From positions 124,001 through 188,000 of the forward strand of contig CAWACP010000010.1 in assembly GCA_963780655.1 (NCBI GenBank): DNA of 64,000 bases, read 5' to 3'. A model generated the notes under the pieces. The model saw nothing but the letters and a program-made list of their open reading frames with translations, ran no database searches and had not been told where the DNA came from. The DNA comes from CAWACP01 sp963780655. GTDB lineage: Bacteria > Acidobacteriota > Terriglobia > Bryobacterales > Bryobacteraceae. Positions 36,291-45,715 of the stretch are shown in pieces (the first letter of the stretch is position 1; every line of letters starts with the position of its first letter). The position numbers and the translations under genes are program-made.

Positions 36291-37270
36291 GCGGCGTACT
36301 GGCGATTCTCGAGCAGCGCAATGGCGCCTGGCATCGCATGTCCTTCGAGACGCTGGCCGCGGCACAGCAGCTTGCGCAGGCCATGGGGACCGGGGCAAGA
36401 GCCGTGGTGGCCGGCGCGAATATCGGCGATCTGGCGTCGGAAGCGGCCACGAAGAAGCTGGAACGCGTCTACGCCGTCGAGCACCAGCTTTTGGCACAGT
36501 ACACGGCCGACGCCTTCACCGCCGCGTTCGAGCAGGTGGTGCGGCAGTCTGCGCCCGACATCGCGCTGCTGCCCCACACCTACGAGGTACGCGACTATGC
36601 CCCGAAGCTGGCCACGCGGTTCGGCCAGACGCTCATCAGCGACTCGACGGGCTTTCGCGTGAACGGCGGACATCCGGTGTTCGTGCGCCAACTCTTCCAG
36701 GGCAAGCTGAATGCCGACGTCAGGCCAGCCGGCGCGGCCCCGCACTTCGCATCGCTGCAGGCCGGCGCATTTCGGGCCGAGGCGCTGGAAGACGGCAAGG
36801 CCGAGGTGGAGCGATTCACGCCCGATCTCGATGCCTCTACCATCCGTACGAAGCCGGGCGAGCCGTTCCGGGAAGCGGAGAGGGCCGTGGATCTCACCTC
36901 CGCGAGCCTGATCGTATCGGTGGGCCGCGGCATCCGCGAGAAGGACAATATCGCCATCGTCGAGGAGCTGGCGAAGGCGCTCGGCGCGGAGCTGGCTGCG
37001 TCGCGGCCCATCTGCGACAACGGCTGGCTGCCCATGGAGCGTCAGGTGGGAAGCTCCGGCCAGACCGTGGCGCCGAAGGTCTACATCGCGGTGGGCATTT
37101 CGGGCGCGATCCAGCACCTGGTGGGGATGAAGGGCGCGAAAACCATCGTGGCCATCAACAAGGATCCCGACGCGCCCATCTTCGAAGTGGCCGACTACGG
37201 CATCGTGGGCGATCTGTTTGAGGTGGTCCCGGCGCTGACCGAAGCGGTGAAGAAGGCGCGCGGGTCGTAG
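36287..37270 (+). CDS. etfA: Electron transfer flavoprotein alpha subunit
   Basis: 327 residues from GTG 36287 (overlapping etfB). The N-terminal domain I is followed by the FAD-binding domain II: 'LIVSVGRGIREKDNIAIVEE', 'GAELAASRPICDNGWLPMER' then 'QVGSSGQTVAPKVYIAVGIS' and 'AIQHLVGMKGAKTIVAINKD'. The C-terminus ends EAVKKARGS. The last about 570 bp are repeated, with about 4% differences, at 40484-41062. Confidence 0.97.
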   Translation: MSGVLAILEQRNGAWHRMSFETLAAAQQLAQAMGTGARAVVAGANIGDLASEAATKKLERVYAVEHQLLAQYTADAFTAAFEQVVRQSAPDIALLPHTYEVRDYAPKLATRFGQTLISDSTGFRVNGGHPVFVRQLFQGKLNADVRPAGAAPHFASLQAGAFRAEALEDGKAEVERFTPDLDASTIRTKPGEPFREAERAVDLTSASLIVSVGRGIREKDNIAIVEELAKALGAELAASRPICDNGWLPMERQVGSSGQTVAPKVYIAVGISGAIQHLVGMKGAKTIVAINKDPDAPIFEVADYGIVGDLFEVVPALTEAVKKARGS

Positions 37271-37420
37271 CGCGGCTGGCAGAACGCCGGGGATTCGTGC
37301 AACGTGCTCCCTGGTGTTGCGGTAAGCCGCCCGATCCGCCGCGGGCGTCCGCTGTTAGGGGCGTTCACCTTTTTCATTCTGCGACCGCCGAAATAGAGAT
37401 ATGTTCTTATAGGGAAGCAA

Positions 37421-39397
37421 ATGCTCAAGAAGCTGAGCCTGGCGTTGGCTGCTTTATGCACCCTTTTGCTGGTACCTCCGGCACCAGCTCAAACCGCAAA
37501 TACTGGCACGACTGTACTGGTGGGCCATGACCTGCTTACTGCCTGCCCGATCCTGTCGGAGTTTCCGGAGGTATCATCGCCAGCCGAGACCTTTCGGTGG
37601 TGTATTCTACGGTTCCGGTACTGGTCAATTCTGTGGCCATATCCACCTTGAAACGGTACCGGCCGGATTGCTCAATCGAAACCGTCTTCTCTCCGTCGGC
37701 AGTGGACTTCCTTGACGATACTGATTCTCAAGGAGGACTGTTGGCCGACTTCGGTCCATACTACGGGCAGAATCCTGGCCTTTATCCGGTAGGGTTAGAC
37801 AACATCCCCACACTACTACTCCAAGAAGGACAGCAACTTACTGGCCTTGGCCAGCTCGACACTCACTGCACCATCTTCGGTCAATGGATCGACAATTGCC
37901 AAGCCATAGCAGCGTCAGCTTGCTTTACCGATGGTTCGGTTGGCATCATCGTCAATCGAAACTCTGTCTGGAGTTGGCTGCAAAAACCTTCATCTGGCAA
38001 CGGAGTTATCTTCGGCGGGCTTGTTTATCCAAAACAAGTTCAAGGCAGTCAGGTCTGGGGATTTCTTGCCCAAGCTAACGCCCAATTCACTCACGAACAA
38101 CAATTTTCGGGCAAAATCGACCTGGGTACGGGTAAAGTTAACTACTTCAACTCTACTTTCTTGTCGGCTTACCCGCAATCAGCCGGATTCAGTTCTACCG
38201 GAATCTTAGCTGTCACGGCGAATGATTATAGTTTGGTCTGGATGACCGATACTAGCGCAGCCGCAGTTGTTACGGCCTCCTTACCGGGCTACAACAACGC
38301 TGCGTTGGATGGTCAATCCTTAGTAAGTTGTGGCGCTGATGGCACCTGCCTGTTCAACGCGGCTCAACCAAACTTGCAGCAGGACGATACCGTTATACCC
38401 AAAACCTGCTGCGCTACTTTGCCGGCTCGGGGAAAACGGAAATGGTGCTGCCTTATAACACCGCGCCGTTCGACCCAAGCGGCACGTCGGTTAGGCGAGT
38501 TCGCTTCGCAACCGGCGATAACGGCAACTATGTGTTTCTGGAAAATCCGGAACAACCCGACCATCTCAGAAACGCCGGCTCCCGATTTGTTTGGCGCCAG
38601 CGGCTGCCGAGGGTCAAGCAAGGACCGCTCAACAGCGCGTCGTACCATACGGATGGAGTGCCCGGCGGGCTGATGAGTATCTTTGGGCAGGGCCTTTGCG
38701 CCAGGACCATTTACCCCAACGGCTTACTGGACCTCAAAACCGGAATGTACCCAACGGTTTCGAGTGACAGTTCCTGCCAGGTCATGGTAGGGAATGTCGC
38801 CGTGCCCCTCCTTTACGTGTCCGATTCGCAGATTGATTTCCAGTTGCCGTTCGACCTTAGCGCCACGGCGCCACTGGATGTTCAGACTTGCCGTCTCGAC
38901 TTCGATAGTTGCTACGACGTGGGCAGCTTGCAGCTAACCGCCATAGCGCCGGAAATTTTCGAGATTAGCACTTCGACCGGTCCTGGTGCGGCTCCCATCG
39001 TGTTCGCGGCGGCGCGCAAGAACTCGGATGCCTCGCTGATCACGTCCGCCAACCGGGCGCCCGCGGGCAGTTACATCCAGGTCTAGGCAACTGGGCTTGG
39101 CCCGTAACGAAACCGGTCAAAACCGGGCAGATCGCGCCGGAAGTGGTAAGTTCCGGCCAACTCTCCAAGACAATTAACCCGGTAACGGTCGAATTCCAGG
39201 GTATCGCGGAAGTTCCTGCGGCATACGCGGGCTTGACTCCCGGTTCCATTGACGGTCTGTATCAGGTTAACGTCAAGGTGCCTGATGACCCAACTCCTGG
39301 ACCGGATGGCCAGACGTTCATCCAGATTTGTGAAGGATCCGGCGCCGCCAAAGTCTGCGGCAAACTGACTCCCACCTATCTGACCTCGGGGCAGTAA
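37421..39397 (+). pseudogene. Broken Solibacter-type secreted protein (C-terminal beta domain)
   Basis: A signal peptide ('KLSLALAALCTLLLVPPAPA') begins at ATG 37421 in frame 2. The body continues from about 37560 in frame 1 ('VVYSTVPVLVNSVAISTLKR'), shifts near 38390 to frame 3 ('LLRYFAGSGKTEMVLPYNTA', 'GVPGGLMSIFGQGLCARTIY'), meets a TAG at 39084-39086 and, after one more shift, resumes at about 39110 ('TKPVKTGQIAPEVVSSGQ') to 39397. The pieces together give one secreted protein of about 650 residues with a TIGR03437-like C-terminus. At least three frameshifts and one stop make it non-functional. Base composition of 37700-38400 looks less GC-rich than its surroundings. Confidence 0.75.
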
Positions 39398-39512
39398 CCC
39401 CAGGTGCTCATCCAGGTGTTGGTAAGGGCCGCCTGCGACGGTAGCTCAACCCGTTGAAAATGCCTGGTCAGTTCGTCGCGGAAAGCGCGATATTAGCGAC
39501 GCCGGTTTCAGG

Positions 39513-40167
39513 TCACCTTTCAGTATTGGGAAGCTGCTTGCACTGACGTCTGTGGCGTTCTAAGTCGCGCTCGTTCCAGCCAAGCGCCTGCCGCAGCCAC
39601 TCCGGAAACTGATCCGCAAGCCGGACGATCCTCCCACGACGGGCTTCCAACACAAGACCGGGCGGGCTTTCAAAGCGAGAGTTGTCGTATATTTGAATGA
39701 TTTCGATCCCGCTCTTTTCGGGACTGAGAGCCGTTGGCAAATTTCCCAGGCTACTTGCGTGGATTCTGCGCAGGGTGCTCTCGCTGGCTGAATGGCCGCC
39801 GCGGGCAGCGCGCCGCATCACGCGCTCGATGTGGCGTTCAACGCTATCCAACGCTACGTAGAACATGGATACGCGAAAGCCATTTTCCTTTGCGAGCCTG
39901 GCTTGTTCGAACGTAATCGTGCTCCGGAGAGTCGTCTCCAGAGCGAAAGAGGCGCCGGCGCGGATGCTCCCATGGACGAATTCTTCAAACTCGCGGTTCA
40001 CCGCCGCGCGAACGGCCCTCGGGATGTTCTCATAGAACCCCACATTCAATTCCGCCGCACGATCGTCTGCATTGAAGAAAAGATCTGCAAAGCTGGAGAG
40101 CGCGAAGAATGAGGATTTGCCGCCGCCGGGTGGACCGGCGACAAATGAACATGCGAGGGACGCCCAT
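39513..40167 (-). pseudogene. Zeta-toxin-like P-loop kinase with one-base frameshift
   Basis: A P-loop protein of the zeta toxin/predicted ABC-type ATPase group. The frame entered at ATG 40167 or 40152 reads 'MFI' and then loses sense. One base too many in the T run at 40144-40146 separates it from 'VAGPPGGGKSSFFALSS' (Walker A) and 'FFNADDRAAELNVGFYENIP'. Downstream it is open to 39513 with 'RAGASFALETTLRS', 'VSMFYVALDSVERHIERVMR' and 'GGHSASESTLRRI'. Removing one T would give an intact protein of about 218 residues. It may be a real mutation or a sequencing error. It overlaps the small gene upstream (TGATG). Confidence 0.7.
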
Positions 40168-40388
40168 CAACCGCCGAAATCGCGGTCCGCGCCTTCCTTC
40201 ATGTCGGCTGGCAGTTCTTTACTGACCGGATTACCCTGCGGGTCGAGAAGCCCTCTCCTCCGGAGCTCGTCGCCTTCAGCTTTCACCCGGGCCAGTCCAA
40301 CCGTGAACATCTGGTCCACCAGGGCGTCCATGTCCCGCTCGTCGTCCAGATTCACGTTTTCGATAGTGAGGCGCTTTGCAACGGGCAT
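40167..40388 (-). CDS. Small protein upstream of zeta-like kinase (antitoxin candidate)
   Basis: 73 residues from ATG 40388: 'MPVAKRLTIENVNLDDERDM', 'DALVDQMFTVGLARVKAEGD' and 'ELRRRGLLDPQGNPVSKELP' then a Asp/Gly-rich end. It is charged and helical, with no named domain that I can see. Its stop overlaps the start of the kinase gene (TGATG), as antitoxin genes do in zeta-type pairs. I infer an antitoxin or partner role from position only. Confidence 0.6.
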   Translation of the reverse strand: MPVAKRLTIENVNLDDERDMDALVDQMFTVGLARVKAEGDELRRRGLLDPQGNPVSKELPADMKEGADRDFGG

Positions 40389-40483
40389 CCTTCTACCTCG
40401 GTCAATACCAGTTTACAGAAATCCGGGCTTCTGGTCGCAGTCCCGAATTCATTGTAAGATCCCGCCAGCGAACCACCCTTGAA

Positions 40484-41062
40484 CGCCAACTCTTCCAGGG
40501 GAAGCTGAATGCCGACGTCAGGCCAGCCGGCGCGGCCCCGCACTTCGCATCGCTGCAGGCCGGCGCATTTCGGGCCGAGGGGCTGGAAGACGGCAAGGCC
40601 GAGGTGGAGCGATTCACGCCCGATCTCGATGCCTCCACTATCCGTACGAAGCCGGGCGAGCCGTTCCGCGAAGCCGAACGCGCCGTGGATCTCACCTCCG
40701 CGAGCCTGATCGTATCGGTGGGCCGCGGCATCCGCGAGAAGGAGAATATCGCCATCGTCGAGGAGCTGGCGAAGGCGCTGGGCGCGGAGCTGGCGGCATC
40801 GCGGCCGATCTGCGACAACGGCTGGCTACCCATGGAGCGCCAGGTGGGACGCTCCGGCCAGACCGTGGCGCCGAAGGTCTACATCGCGGTGGGCATCTCC
40901 GGCGCGATCCAGCACCTGGTGGGGATGAAGGGCGCGAAAACCATCGTGGCCATCAACAAAGATCCGGACGCGCCCATCTTCGAGGTGGCCGACTACGGCA
41001 TCGTGGGCGATCTGTTTGAGGTGGTCCCGGCGCTGACCGAGGCGGTGAAGAAGGTGAAGTAG
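40484..41062 (+). pseudogene. Partial duplicate of etfA (C-terminal FAD domain)
   Basis: From CGCCAACTCTTCCAGG the sequence repeats 36687-37258 with about 25 substitutions in some 570 bp and no gap. The frame is open and ends EAVKKVK, while the complete gene ends EAVKKARGS. The N-terminal half of EtfA is missing. Only three residue changes precede the tail (Ala to Gly, Asp to Glu, Ser to Arg); the other differences I see are silent. An in-frame extension upstream (from 40376) is not EtfA-like. Without domain I it is unlikely to work as an ETF subunit. Confidence 0.85.
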
Positions 41063-41078
41063 GCGGTGGAGGCTCTGG

Positions 41079-41432
41079 TTGAGATCGGTCCTGAAAAGCC
41101 GCATTGACTCCGATCTCGCCTGCCTGTTTCGGTGGGTGGTCCTCGTGATCGGGATTGCCGCAACCCTCTTTGGATCAGGGCTGATGTTCACCTACGGTCC
41201 CGCTCATCCCGATTTTGGCGATTACGTGTTTGCGCTCTTGCCGTTCGTTGTCGCTGCTTTGCTAATGGCCGTTGCGGCGTGGTGGAAATCGCAGGAAGCG
41301 CTCGATCCTGCGAACGAAGGTCGGGTCAGCACATCGGTGATTCGGCATTTCGCTGTGTACATGTTTCTTCATCACGGGGATTCGAACAAGCAGCATCAAG
41401 GAGCATCACGCATCATGTGTATTGATGCGTGA
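41079..41432 (+). CDS. Small membrane protein, unknown function
   Basis: 117 residues from TTG 41079. Two membrane helices are clear: 'LFRWVVLVIGIAATLFGSGL' and 'VFALLPFVVAALLMAVAAWW'. A hydrophilic C-terminus follows. I do not recognise the family. The frame lies directly after the etfA duplicate and just before vapB. The start codon is weak, so the call is uncertain. Confidence 0.45.
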   Translation: MRSVLKSRIDSDLACLFRWVVLVIGIAATLFGSGLMFTYGPAHPDFGDYVFALLPFVVAALLMAVAAWWKSQEALDPANEGRVSTSVIRHFAVYMFLHHGDSNKQHQGASRIMCIDA

Positions 41433-41448
41433 TGTGCTATGTTGAATC

Positions 41449-41673
41449 ATGCGCACCACTCTGGAACTCGATGACGATCTGGTTGCTGCGGCGAAAGACC
41501 TGGCGCGCAGGGAGGGCGCGACAATCGGCGAGGTTATCTCGCGGCTGGCCCGGCAATCGCTCGCGGCGAAGGCTCCTGCGAAGGTCCGCAACGGAGTCCG
41601 TCTTTTCGCTCCGAAAGCGGGCGCTCGTCGTCCGGGCATGCAGGTGGTCAACGAATTGCGGGACGACGAGTGA
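41449..41673 (+). CDS. vapB: VapB-type antitoxin
   Basis: 74 residues. It starts 'MRTTLELDDDLVAAAKDLAR' followed by REGATIGEVISRLARQSL, a ribbon-helix-helix DNA-binding domain of the VapB/CopG kind. The basic tail ('NGVRLFAPKAGARRPGMQVV') would contact the toxin. The last codons overlap the toxin start at 41670. VapB usually represses its own operon with VapC. Confidence 0.85.
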   Translation: MRTTLELDDDLVAAAKDLARREGATIGEVISRLARQSLAAKAPAKVRNGVRLFAPKAGARRPGMQVVNELRDDE

Positions 41674-42110
41674 GCATTGCCCTGCTGGACGTGAACGTTC
41701 TGGTGGCTCTGTTCGACCCTGCCCACCAGCGCCACGAACAAGCGCATCGCTGGTTCGCCCGCGATCACAAGCGCGGGTGGGCCACCTGTCCGCTCACCGC
41801 CAACGGGTGCGTTCGCGTTCTCAGCAGCCCGGCTTACCCCACGGTAGAGACAACCCCCGGAGAGGTCGTCGAGCGGCTGCGTCTGTTTTGTGCGAGTCCG
41901 CATCACCATTTCTGGCTGGATTCGGTATCTCTCGCGGACGAGTCCCTTTTTCGGCCGGCCCTCGTCGGCGGACACAACAGAGTCACGGACGCATACCTGC
42001 TCGGCCTGGCGGTCCGGAACCACGGGAGGCTTGCGACTTTTGACCGATCCATTCCGGTCAGGGCGGTTATCGGCGCTGGCCCTGGGCATCTGGTTCTTCC
42101 CGGAACCTGA
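41670..42110 (+). CDS. vapC: VapC-type PIN-domain ribonuclease toxin
   Basis: 146 residues from GTG 41670. The PIN start 'IALLDVNVLVALFDPAHQRH' (first Asp), 'WATCPLTANGCVRVLSSPAY' (conserved N/E region) and 'GGHNRVTDAYLLGLAVRNHG' then 'LATFDRSIP' (late acidic residues) are all present. It cleaves RNA in this family. It is intact and coupled to VapB, unlike the broken pair at 6171-6769. Confidence 0.9.
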   Translation: MSIALLDVNVLVALFDPAHQRHEQAHRWFARDHKRGWATCPLTANGCVRVLSSPAYPTVETTPGEVVERLRLFCASPHHHFWLDSVSLADESLFRPALVGGHNRVTDAYLLGLAVRNHGRLATFDRSIPVRAVIGAGPGHLVLPGT

Positions 42111-42118
42111 GGCAATGC

Positions 42119-42542
42119 TTACAACAGGGCTCGGTCCAGCACGGCTCGGCTGATCATCGTGAAACTCGCCCCGGCGTCGAGCAGAAGCCCATAGGTGGAA
42201 CCGCCGATGCGGAGTTCGAGGCGTGGAAAACCACCTGCTACAAAGACCGGCGCGGCGATCCTCACTCCGCGCGGTTTGAGAGTTCCCGGACTGGCGAGCG
42301 TAAACTGCCGCGCCGGGTAGTCGAAGACCACTTCGTAATGGCGGAGCACGCGCGCCGGCACCATGCCTTCGGCTGCATTGCGAACCCCAACCCGTTCGCT
42401 GCCGGACATTCCCGTAGTCAGAACGCCGGACAAGTCCCGGGGGCACGCCGGCCAGACGAACTTTCACCGGCTCGAGCGGTACAAAGCTCTCGCCTTCCTC
42501 TTTCTCTTCCGGGCCGCTGGGCTTCGCGCCGATATCGGCCAT
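42119..42542 (-). pseudogene. Broken retropepsin-like aspartyl protease
   Basis: A first segment from ATG 42542 ('MADIGAKPSGPEEKEEGESF', 'VPLEPVKVRLAGVPPGL') must shift frame at about 42435 to reach 'LTTGMSGSERVG', 'RHYEVVFDYPARQFTLASPG' and 'YGLLLDAGASFTMISRAVLD' before a stop at 42119. 'FDYPARQFTL' and the 'LLLDAGAS' box resemble bacterial pepsin-like proteins. Where Asp-Thr-Gly is expected, Asp-Ala-Gly is seen, and the protein ends about there. Both ends appear missing and no signal peptide remains. Confidence 0.6.
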
Positions 42543-42609
42543 CAGTCCTGAGCCCGGAAGGAATGCGTGGTTTCATCATGTGGCCAGAGGCGCACGGCAT
42601 CGGCGTCCA

Positions 42610-42633
42610 ATGCAGGCTGAAGCCTACTCTACA
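42610..42633. repeat. Family A palindrome upstream of the VWFA gene
   Basis: ATGCAGGCTGAAGCCTACTC then TACA, a shortened family A unit about 20 bp before ATG 42654. Confidence 0.6.
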
Positions 42634-42653
42634 ATGGAGGGAGAGTTTCCCGC

Positions 42654-43724
42654 ATGCTGTTTCGCCTTGTTCTTTCCGGCGCCCTCGCGTTCTCTGTCTT
42701 CGCCCAGACTTCGCCGCCCGCGGCTTCCACTGCCGCGCGGGTCGACCCCACTAAGGCGCAGGCGCAGACGACGCAGGAAAACCCCGAATCGCCGCGCATC
42801 CAGGTGCAGGTGAACGAGGTGATCGTGCCGGTGACCGTCACCGACGACCGCGGCCGCTTCGTCTCCGACCTCGAGAAGAAGGACTTCCGCATCTTCGACG
42901 AGGGCAAGGAGCAAAAGATCGAGTACTTCAGCCGCGAGCGCAGCCAGCCGTTCGTCGTCGGATTTCTCATGGACCTGAGCAGCGCTTCGACGATTCACTG
43001 GAAGAGCTATCAGCAGGCAGCCATCGAGCTGGTGGACACGCTCATGCCGGGCGACAAACGATTCAGCGGCTACCTGCTCCGCTACTCGACCGACGCCGAG
43101 CTGGTGGCCAACACCACCACCGATCCCGAGAAGCTGGTGGAACCGCTTCGCAAAATGAAGCCCGGCGGCGGCGCGGCGCTCTATGACGCCATCTGGATGG
43201 CGTGCACGCGGCACGAGCTGGTGGCGGGCGAGCCGATCGAGCCCCGGCGCGTGTTGATCATCATTGGCGACGGACACGACAGCGCCAGCACCCATACGCT
43301 CGATCAGGCGCTGGAGATCGCGCAGCGGAACCTGGTGACCATCTACGGCGTGAGCACGTCGACGTTCGGCGAAGTGCGGCCTGAAGAAGAGAATCTGGTG
43401 AAGCTGTCCGAGCAGACCGGTGGCCGCGTGGTCTCACCGCTGCAGAAGGTCTACTCCGATGTCTCGGGCTATCTTTCGACGCCCATGGACGAGGGCAACT
43501 ACGTATTCCATCCGGAGACCGGCGGCTACGCGTCGGAACTTTCCCGCGGGCTCTATACGGCCATCGCCAACGTTGCGGGCGAAGTGACCACGCAGTACAT
43601 CCTGCGCTATATCCCGAACACGGCCGACACGCCTCCGCAGGTATTCCGCGATATCAGAGTGCAGGTGGACCTTCCCGGCGTGAGGGTTCGGGCGCGCAAA
43701 GGGTATTACCCGGAGAAGCCGTGA
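42654..43724 (+). CDS. Secreted VWFA-related protein (acidobacterial type)
   Basis: 356 residues with a signal peptide (1-18, 'FRLVLSGALAFSVFAQ'). It matches the acidobacterial VWFA-related family (TIGR03436): 'VQVNEVIVPVTVTDDRGRFV', 'DLEKKDFRIFDEGKEQKIEY' (the FxxFDxGxxQ phrase), a VWA core with 'VGFLMDLSSAS' in the MIDAS position, 'GGGAALYDAIWMACTRHELV' and 'RRVLIIIGDGHDSAS'. It ends 'GVRVRARKGYYPEKP', the usual family end. Its role is unknown; many copies are usual in these genomes. Confidence 0.93.
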   Translation: MLFRLVLSGALAFSVFAQTSPPAASTAARVDPTKAQAQTTQENPESPRIQVQVNEVIVPVTVTDDRGRFVSDLEKKDFRIFDEGKEQKIEYFSRERSQPFVVGFLMDLSSASTIHWKSYQQAAIELVDTLMPGDKRFSGYLLRYSTDAELVANTTTDPEKLVEPLRKMKPGGGAALYDAIWMACTRHELVAGEPIEPRRVLIIIGDGHDSASTHTLDQALEIAQRNLVTIYGVSTSTFGEVRPEEENLVKLSEQTGGRVVSPLQKVYSDVSGYLSTPMDEGNYVFHPETGGYASELSRGLYTAIANVAGEVTTQYILRYIPNTADTPPQVFRDIRVQVDLPGVRVRARKGYYPEKP

Positions 43725-43845
43725 GCAAGGGAAGAAGGTACAGGAAGTAAAGGGAAGTAGAGGAAGTAAAGGGAAATAAGGGAATGCCGACGTCCGCCAT
43801 TCTCTAATTCTCTTACTTCCCTTAATTCCTGTAATTCCTTTGCTC
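43723..43845. repeat. Empty purine-tract hairpin (GGAAGTAAA family)
   Basis: Left arm of units such as CAGGAAGTAAAGGGAAGTAG, right arm TTCTCTTACTTCCCTTAATT continuing CCTGTAATTCC. Outer ends GAGCAAGG and CTTTGCTC also pair. The loop is short (about CCGACGTCCGC) and contains no gene. It lies between the VWFA and S24 genes. Same family as the arms at 18561-19072. Confidence 0.7.
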
Positions 43846-43889
43846 CCCGCCGATAAGTTACGCATCGTGGTATCTTTGACCAGTCCGTT

Positions 43890-44678
43890 ATGAGCGTTGT
43901 CGTACTCACCGAACAGGCGTCGTGGTGGCTGGTGGAAGCTGACGTGCCCGGTCGTGGCGCCGAAGCCGTTGGCGTTCTTCTGCTGCACGGCGGCTCGCTG
44001 CGTCTGAAATTCCGGCGCGACTGGGACGCGTTCGCCGACGAGGAAGACGCCGAGGTGCTTCGCGAGCTGGCCGCCGATCTCGATCGCAAGGCGGCCGAGA
44101 TGGGCCCTGCCGCGCTGCTCGCTTCGCTCGAGGACACGCTGTCGGACTCCATCCGTCTGTCGGAGCGCCGCGAGACTATGGCTGCGGATCCCGACCGGGC
44201 GCTCGGCCGGCTATACCGCGAGCATGTCCGGGTGAACGTGCTGCCGTTCCGCACGCATCTGCCCCGCTACACGTTGCGCGTCGCCGCCGGCAAGTTCCTC
44301 GAAAACGACGAGGTGTCCGAAGAAGGCTGGGAGGAAACGCCCGGCGATCTTCGGCTGACGCCGGACATGTTTGTGGCGCGCATCGCCGGCCACAGCATGG
44401 AACCGCACATCCCCGACGGCAGTCTCGCCGTGTTCCGGGCGGGCGTCTCCGGTTCTCGCAGCGGGCGGCTGGTGCTGGTGGAGAACCTCGAACTCACGGG
44501 TACGAACCGTTACACGGTGAAGCGATATCGCAGTGCGAAGGCGCCATCGGGCGAATCCGAGTGGAGCCATTCGCGCATCTGGCTGGAATCGCTCAACCCC
44601 GCATACTCGGACATTGAGCTCGATCCCGACCAGGAAAAATACCGCATCATCGCCGAGTTCGTTCGCGTTCTCGAATAA
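43890..44678 (+). CDS. S24-family peptidase-like protein without an HTH
   Basis: 262 residues. The C-terminal half is a LexA/UmuD-type S24 domain: 'ARIAGHSMEPHIPDGSLAVF' with Ser 169, and Lys 211 in 'NRYTVKRYRS' as the general base. The N-terminal 150 residues are not a helix-turn-helix; they are acidic and helical ('EDAEVLRELAADLDRKAAEM'), preceded by a small beta part. No LexA-type Ala-Gly cleavage site was recognised. It may be a stand-alone protease with a substrate-binding N-terminal part. Confidence 0.8.
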   Translation: MSVVVLTEQASWWLVEADVPGRGAEAVGVLLLHGGSLRLKFRRDWDAFADEEDAEVLRELAADLDRKAAEMGPAALLASLEDTLSDSIRLSERRETMAADPDRALGRLYREHVRVNVLPFRTHLPRYTLRVAAGKFLENDEVSEEGWEETPGDLRLTPDMFVARIAGHSMEPHIPDGSLAVFRAGVSGSRSGRLVLVENLELTGTNRYTVKRYRSAKAPSGESEWSHSRIWLESLNPAYSDIELDPDQEKYRIIAEFVRVLE

Positions 44679-44848
44679 TCATCCGGTTTTTCGGAACTCT
44701 TGCCGGCCTCGCGCCGTATTCCTCAACGAGTGCGCGTAACCTTCCGCCAGCCGGAGCGTATCAACCTCTGACGGACGGCGAACGCTGCTAACCGTGGCGT
44801 TCGGTCCGCGTATTCACAAGTGGCGTTGCGTGAAGGGAGCCGAAAACG

Positions 44849-45550
<702 letters not shown>

Positions 45551-45552
45551 CC

Positions 45553-45685
45553 GGCTGCAGGCTGAAAGACGGCGCTGAAAAAGTAAGTGAACGCCTGGGT
45601 ATGCAGGCGAAAACGCCTGCTCCACCACGGTGCATCAACAGTTTACGGAACAGTGGAGTAGGCCTTTGGCCTGCGCAGTTACTCT
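45553..45685. repeat. Family A palindromes, several units
   Basis: GGCTGCAGGCTGAAAGACG (partial), ATGCAGGCGAAAACGCCTGC then TCCACC, and inverted GTGGAGTAGGCCTTTGGCCT then GCGCA. They fill the gap between the ABC ATPase and the pseudopilin gene, which are convergent. Confidence 0.65.
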
Positions 45686-45715
45686 TTTCAGCACCGTCTG
45701 AAAGCCTTCTCCACA

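Noticed and set aside
41406..42542. 378-codon minus-strand frame covering vapBC
   Set aside because: Only its first about 40 codons look real (start of the broken protease). The rest is antisense to VapC and VapB.
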